This document shows, piece after piece, positions 61,501 to 64,000 of a stretch of 64,000 bases of DNA. Below the pieces are notes generated by a model, which saw only the letters and a program-made list of their open reading frames with translations, did not search any database and had not been told where the DNA came from. Positions within the stretch are counted from its first letter, which is position 1. Every line of letters starts with the position of its first letter. The stretch lies in the NCBI GenBank assembly GCA_029582155.1, contig CM055896.1, forward strand, positions 26,441,184 through 26,505,183, given 5' to 3'. A program made the translations under genes and the position numbers. Source of the DNA: Panopea generosa. Taxonomy: Eukaryota > Mollusca > Bivalvia > Adapedonta > Hiatellidae.

Positions 61501-63712
61501 CACGTACTGAAGGTATAGAATGATGGTTATACGTGGCACTTACTGAAGGTATAGAATGATGGTTATATGTGGCACGTACTGAAGGTATAGAACGATGGTT
61601 ATACCTGGCACGTACTGAAGGTATAGAACGATGGTTATATTTGGCACGTACTGAAGGTATAGAACGATGGTTATACCTGGCACGTACTGAAGGTATAGAA
61701 CGATGGTTATATGTGGCACTTACTGAAGGTATAGAACAATGGTTATATGTGGCACGTACTGAAGGTAAAGAATGATGGTTATATCTGGCACATACTGAAG
61801 GTATAGAACGATGGTTATACCTGGCATGTACTGAAGGTATAGAATGATGGTTATACGTGGCACGTACTGAAGGTATAGAATGATGGTTATACGTGGCACG
61901 TACTGAAGGTATAGAATGATGGTTATACGTGGCACTTACTGAAGGTATAGAATGATGGTTATATGTGGCACGTACTTAAGGTATAGAACGATGGTTATAC
62001 CTGGCACGTACTGAAGGTATAGAACAATGGTTATATGTGCCACATACTGAAGGTATAGAACGATGGTTATACCTGGCACGTACTGAAGGTATAGAACGAT
62101 GGTTATATGTGGCACGTACTGAAGGTATAGAACGATGGTTATACCTGGCACGTACTGAAGGTATAGAACGATGGTTATATGTGGCACTTACTGAAGGTAT
62201 AGAACAATGGTTATATGTGGCACTTACTGAAGGTAAAGAATGATGGTTATATCTGGCACATACTGAAGGTATAGAACGATGGTTATACCTGGCATGTACT
62301 TGAGGTATGGAATGATGGTTATACGTGGCATGTACTGAAGGTATAGAATGATGGTTATGTGTGACTTGTACTCTTTAACTCTCACACTGTATCTTACCGG
62401 TATGTTTCAACTTTTTCTGACTACAGATGTCAGAGGAGTTATTCAGATAAAATTTTTGTTCCAAATATGTGAAAAGGAATATGCACGACTAGACCTCATA
62501 CTGACCTTTCCCAACACATTTCAGATAAATCTGACCACAGATACCGGACATACAGAAAGCACAAAGTTTCTCAAAGAGATTAAAACTTTTTTTAAATATG
62601 GCGTTATCAATATTTCAGTGAGTGCCTTTACATTTACATTACCATTCTCACAGTGAATATCAGTTAACCATAAGAATAAACAAAGGCAATAATATAAGGT
62701 TATCTTACAGTGTTTTGTACAATATGGGAACATATTGTACGAGTATGCATTGTGGTTTGTACAATATATTCCCATATTGTACAAAACACTGTAAAATGAT
62801 ATATTTATTCTTTACCCTAATCTAAAAGAATTTATCAAAAGAGTGAAGAAAAATCAAGATCCATTAAAATAAATAAACCTTGAGTTCAGAGCCATAAATA
62901 CAAAATTTATTAGATCCAATTAACTTCTACATATTGTACAATCACATGGTAATATCTGAAGTAGATGACTGGCTAATCACTTACGGCTATAGAATATTTG
63001 GATTTCTGTATTTAGTAAATAACTACTGTATTTGTTTTATTCTAATTAAAAATACCTGCTTAATGACAACAGAATGCTGCATTTGCAAACATTCAGTTAG
63101 CTTAGTTGCCATGGTAACACTGTTAACAACTTTCTTCACCAGCAACTTTTGTAGAGCCGAGACTAGACTGGTTTTCACAGAGTATGGGAGAACTGTGTTG
63201 GATAAATGCTTTAAGAAAATGGAAATAACTTTGTCTTCTTGCATTTTTTTCATCAAAGAACATAATTCACCCAACACCTGAAAAAGATACAACTTTTTAA
63301 AAATAACTTATTTAACTAGCATCAGCCAAAATAAATACCTTTCTTCATTTTCATTGAACTGCCATTATCAATTCCATTTACAAACTACATCTATATGTGA
63401 ACACTGCCACAAAATGTTTGCATAAAAGTTAAAATATTACCGATAGTGTTTATATTTAAATCTGTGTGAATAAGACTTGAAACTATCATGTTTCCATTAA
63501 AATTCTAACATGTGTACATTTTGTCCATGCTATAAATTTATCAAGTATAGCTTACAAAAATAATCTTGATATATTTTTTTGAAAATCCTTCCTACTTACC
63601 CAGGCTGAGATATGTATTAACGGTGGTACTGTTTTGTCAGTCAACATAAAACTGACGGCTTTTTGCACCAGAAAATATTGACTCTTCTGATCCACCTCAC
63701 TGCCTGTGTAAC
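46588..63712 (-). CDS. AP4E1: AP-4 complex subunit epsilon, 3' part (gene continues off the right edge)
   Basis: The large subunit of the AP-4 adaptor that exports cargo from the trans-Golgi network. Seven exons join in frame: 63712-63600 (YTGSEVDQKSQYFLVQK... to ...ISAW), 63277-63056 (VLGELCSLMK...), 53135-52970 (QLSVLLEVCRQD... to ...LSFLDDHVSVYLEAGATPY), 52266-52149, 50804-50699 (EPGLKISGVKKVWGKQGRLD), 48190-48110 (GSLQTEDEKQQKELASALFSGL) and 47337-46588. That is about 517 residues. Matches to the epsilon family are 'W-VLGE' in the adaptin trunk, 'LSFLDD-V...L-GA-PY', 'LK-GVKKVWGK-G' and 'LAS-LF-GL' in the hinge; all splices are GT-AG. The last 249 residues are Ser/Asn/Thr-rich and end in a stop with no visible C-terminal ear. 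N-terminal exons are outside the window. Confidence 0.9.
47740..48080. repeat. Dispersed repeat (third copy of the 180-1340 family)
   Basis: Intronic in AP4E1. Contains 'cacatttggtataattt', 'gggcccagtaaggggactta' and 'acatgggaataccatgg', in the same order as 1081-1290. Confidence 0.6.
48191..50698 (-). other. AP4E1 intron between exons E and F
   Basis: Mostly unremarkable AT-rich sequence holding a pogo-like MITE (50153-50330). No other exon or RNA gene could be supported. Confidence 0.5.
50153..50330. mobile_element. 178-bp pogo-like MITE
   Basis: The ends CAGTCAAACCTGTGTTA / CAGTAAAACCTGTATTA are in inverted orientation and flanked by TA (50151-50152, 50331-50332). Internal copies of 'ttaagcagcca' and 'cctgtattaagca' extend the symmetry. 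CAGT(A)-AACCT ends with TA targets fit the pogo/Tigger branch of Tc1/mariner. Confidence 0.75.
50945..52110. repeat. 47-bp minisatellite in AP4E1 intron
   Basis: About 25 monomers around 'ACACCTTTAAATGCCCTTCC' plus 'TACATCATGTTACAATGTTG' plus 'TAAGGTA'. Many monomers contain self-complementary parts (TTACAAtgTTGTAA; CTTCCAACA...TGTTGGAAG). It ends about 40 bp from the donor of exon D (52149). Confidence 0.95.
52313..52969 (-). other. AP4E1 intron between exons C and D
   Basis: AT-rich, with no repeat or RNA gene recognised. The acceptor of exon D is taken at 52267 after a 'tgtttccatcttgtgttccag' tract, which alone keeps the reading frame and has the best pyrimidine tract. Confidence 0.5.
53128..54160. 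repeat. 33-bp minisatellite abutting an AP4E1 splice acceptor
   Basis: About 31 monomers around 'ACAACTCAACAATGAATAGG' plus 'TGCTGCAAAACA' or 'TGCTGTTAAAACA'. The first monomer on the left is the real 3' end of the intron: on the minus strand it reads 'gttgagttgttgttttgcag' directly before exon C. Each further monomer repeats that acceptor-like sequence, ending 'ttgcag' or 'taacag' followed by 'cacc'. Confidence 0.95.
54161..54719. other. Intronic spacer between two arrays
   Basis: AT-rich with a short 'gatatattact' run (54220-54265). Nothing else recognised. Confidence 0.5.
54720..58425. repeat. 74-bp minisatellite, about 50 copies, in AP4E1 intron
   Basis: Monomers around 'AGGCATGATGAACATGTTAT' plus 'TATAAAGAACAAAACTATTA' plus 'CTACCTGTGTGTAATTATGT' plus 'ACTTACAGGCATAC'. 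They are very homogeneous; a few carry an extra 'acatgt'. A trimer (222 bp) has been recently copied: variant markers at 55921 and 56143, and at 55611 and 55833, are exactly 222 bp apart. On the sense (minus) strand each unit reads 'CTGTAAGTAC' and 'ACACAGGTAGTA', both donor-like. Confidence 0.96.
58426..58827. other. Intronic spacer, nothing recognised
   Basis: AT-rich sequence between the 74-bp array and the mariner-like element. A 66-codon plus-strand frame here starts inside the array and has no family features. Confidence 0.5.
58830..59860. mobile_element. 1031-bp mariner-like DNA transposon
   Basis: Terminal inverted repeats begin CGAGGTATGTCCCAAAAGTA and match at 27 of the first 28 positions between 58830 onward and the complement of 59860 backward. 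The flanks are TA (58828-58829 and 59861-59862). TA targets and 'GTCCCAAAAGTAATGGG'-type ends are typical of mariner elements, whose full length is about 1.3 kb. The 94-codon frame at 58869-59153 shows no transposase motifs, so this is a deletion derivative or dead copy. Confidence 0.8.
59863..60439. other. Intronic spacer, nothing recognised
   Basis: Sequence between the mariner-like element and the 36-bp array in the same AP4E1 intron. Confidence 0.5.
60440..62370. repeat. 36-bp minisatellite, about 53 copies, in AP4E1 intron
   Basis: Monomers around 'GGTATAGAATGATGGTTATA' plus 'CGTGGCACGTACTGAA'. Because 36 is a multiple of 3 and the unit has stop-free frames, 12-residue repeats appear on both strands (PRITIILYLQYV on minus, ARTEGIERWLYL on plus). 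These are by-products. A subtype with 'gaacgatgg' predominates after about 61590. Confidence 0.95.
62705..62794. repeat. 36-bp inverted repeat (foldback MITE) in AP4E1 intron
   Basis: Arms 62705-62740 and 62759-62794, beginning TTACAGTGTTTTGTACAATA, are complementary at 35 of 36 positions with an 18-nt loop. The terminal TTA/TAA could be a 3-bp target or part of the arms. Confidence 0.85.
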
Positions 63713-64000
63713 CTGAATTATAAAAATTGACATAATCTTTAAATAATCAACAGCATAGTGGTATGTAAGAACTGAACCTTACCAGGTACCGCCGAGCTAT
63801 TAAAGTACCGGGTTAAAACTTTTCAATTACATGTGACTATACATTTGTATGTCATGTGACAGCATCCGTGAGACAATATTTATAATAACTTTCTTGTGGC
63901 AGTATAGATATTCAACTGAACAAATTAAAATACAATGATACTGTATTAATAAAAAAGAATTGGGATAGGGATGGATGGAGATGATATTGGGCAAAGTATC
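63713..64000 (-). other. Partial AP4E1 intron at the window edge
   Basis: Upstream intron sequence leading to the acceptor 'aattcag' before 63712. No further exon is seen before the window ends. Confidence 0.5.

Noticed and set aside
60403..62243. Repetitive open frames of 61-98 codons on both strands
   Set aside because: By-products of the 36-bp unit being a multiple of three. They overlap each other on opposite strands.
2309..62370. CRISPR-like repeat arrays
   Set aside because: The arrays are head-to-tail monomers without unique spacers, in a eukaryotic genome with spliced genes.

Overview
This is a 64 kb piece of an animal nuclear genome, almost certainly a marine mollusc and most likely a bivalve. 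Three spliced host genes are present with clear metazoan identity: ARPC5, RPL35 and the 3' part of AP4E1. The rest is AT-rich and dominated by minisatellite arrays, tRNA-derived SINEs, short-arm DNA transposons and LINEs, in a style typical of bivalve genomes. The species assignment is inference from repeat style, not from a search.

Layout. 1-20.5 kb has no host gene. It holds a dispersed repeat (about 180-1340), two SINE copies, a 31-bp array (2.3-3.5 kb), a decayed LINE cut up by a 20-bp array (6.77-8.13 kb) and by an AT-rich foldback element (8.33-8.86 kb), and a 6 kb 40-bp array (8.89-19.89 kb). That 40-bp array is split by a full-length two-ORF LINE on the minus strand (11.89-16.72 kb). 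Both ORFs of this LINE are open, and ORF1 carries an N-terminal 2A-like ribosome-skipping motif.

20.58-31.72 kb (minus) is ARPC5, the p16 subunit of the Arp2/3 complex, in four coding exons (149 aa). Its first intron has U12-type signals with apparent AT-AA ends. Its later introns hold three minisatellites and a 2.2 kb Harbinger-like element.

32.03-41.76 kb (plus) is RPL35 (ribosomal protein uL29), in four coding exons (125 aa). It lies head-to-head with ARPC5, with 309 bp between the start codons. Its last intron carries four copies of one C/D box snoRNA, produced by duplications that also copied a SINE.

46.59-63.71 kb (minus, running off the right edge) is the 3' part of AP4E1 (AP-4 adaptor epsilon), seven exons, tail-to-tail with RPL35. 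Its introns are filled by four arrays (47-, 33-, 74- and 36-bp units), a mariner-like element and two foldback or pogo-like MITEs. The 33-bp array grows out of a real 3' splice site, and the 74-bp array repeats donor-like sites in the sense direction. The reading frame ends after a Ser/Asn/Thr-rich tail, with no recognisable ear domain.

The most distinctive points are the intronic snoRNA cluster, the U12 AT-AA intron, the 2A-bearing intact LINE, and the satellites that carry splice signals inside a host gene.
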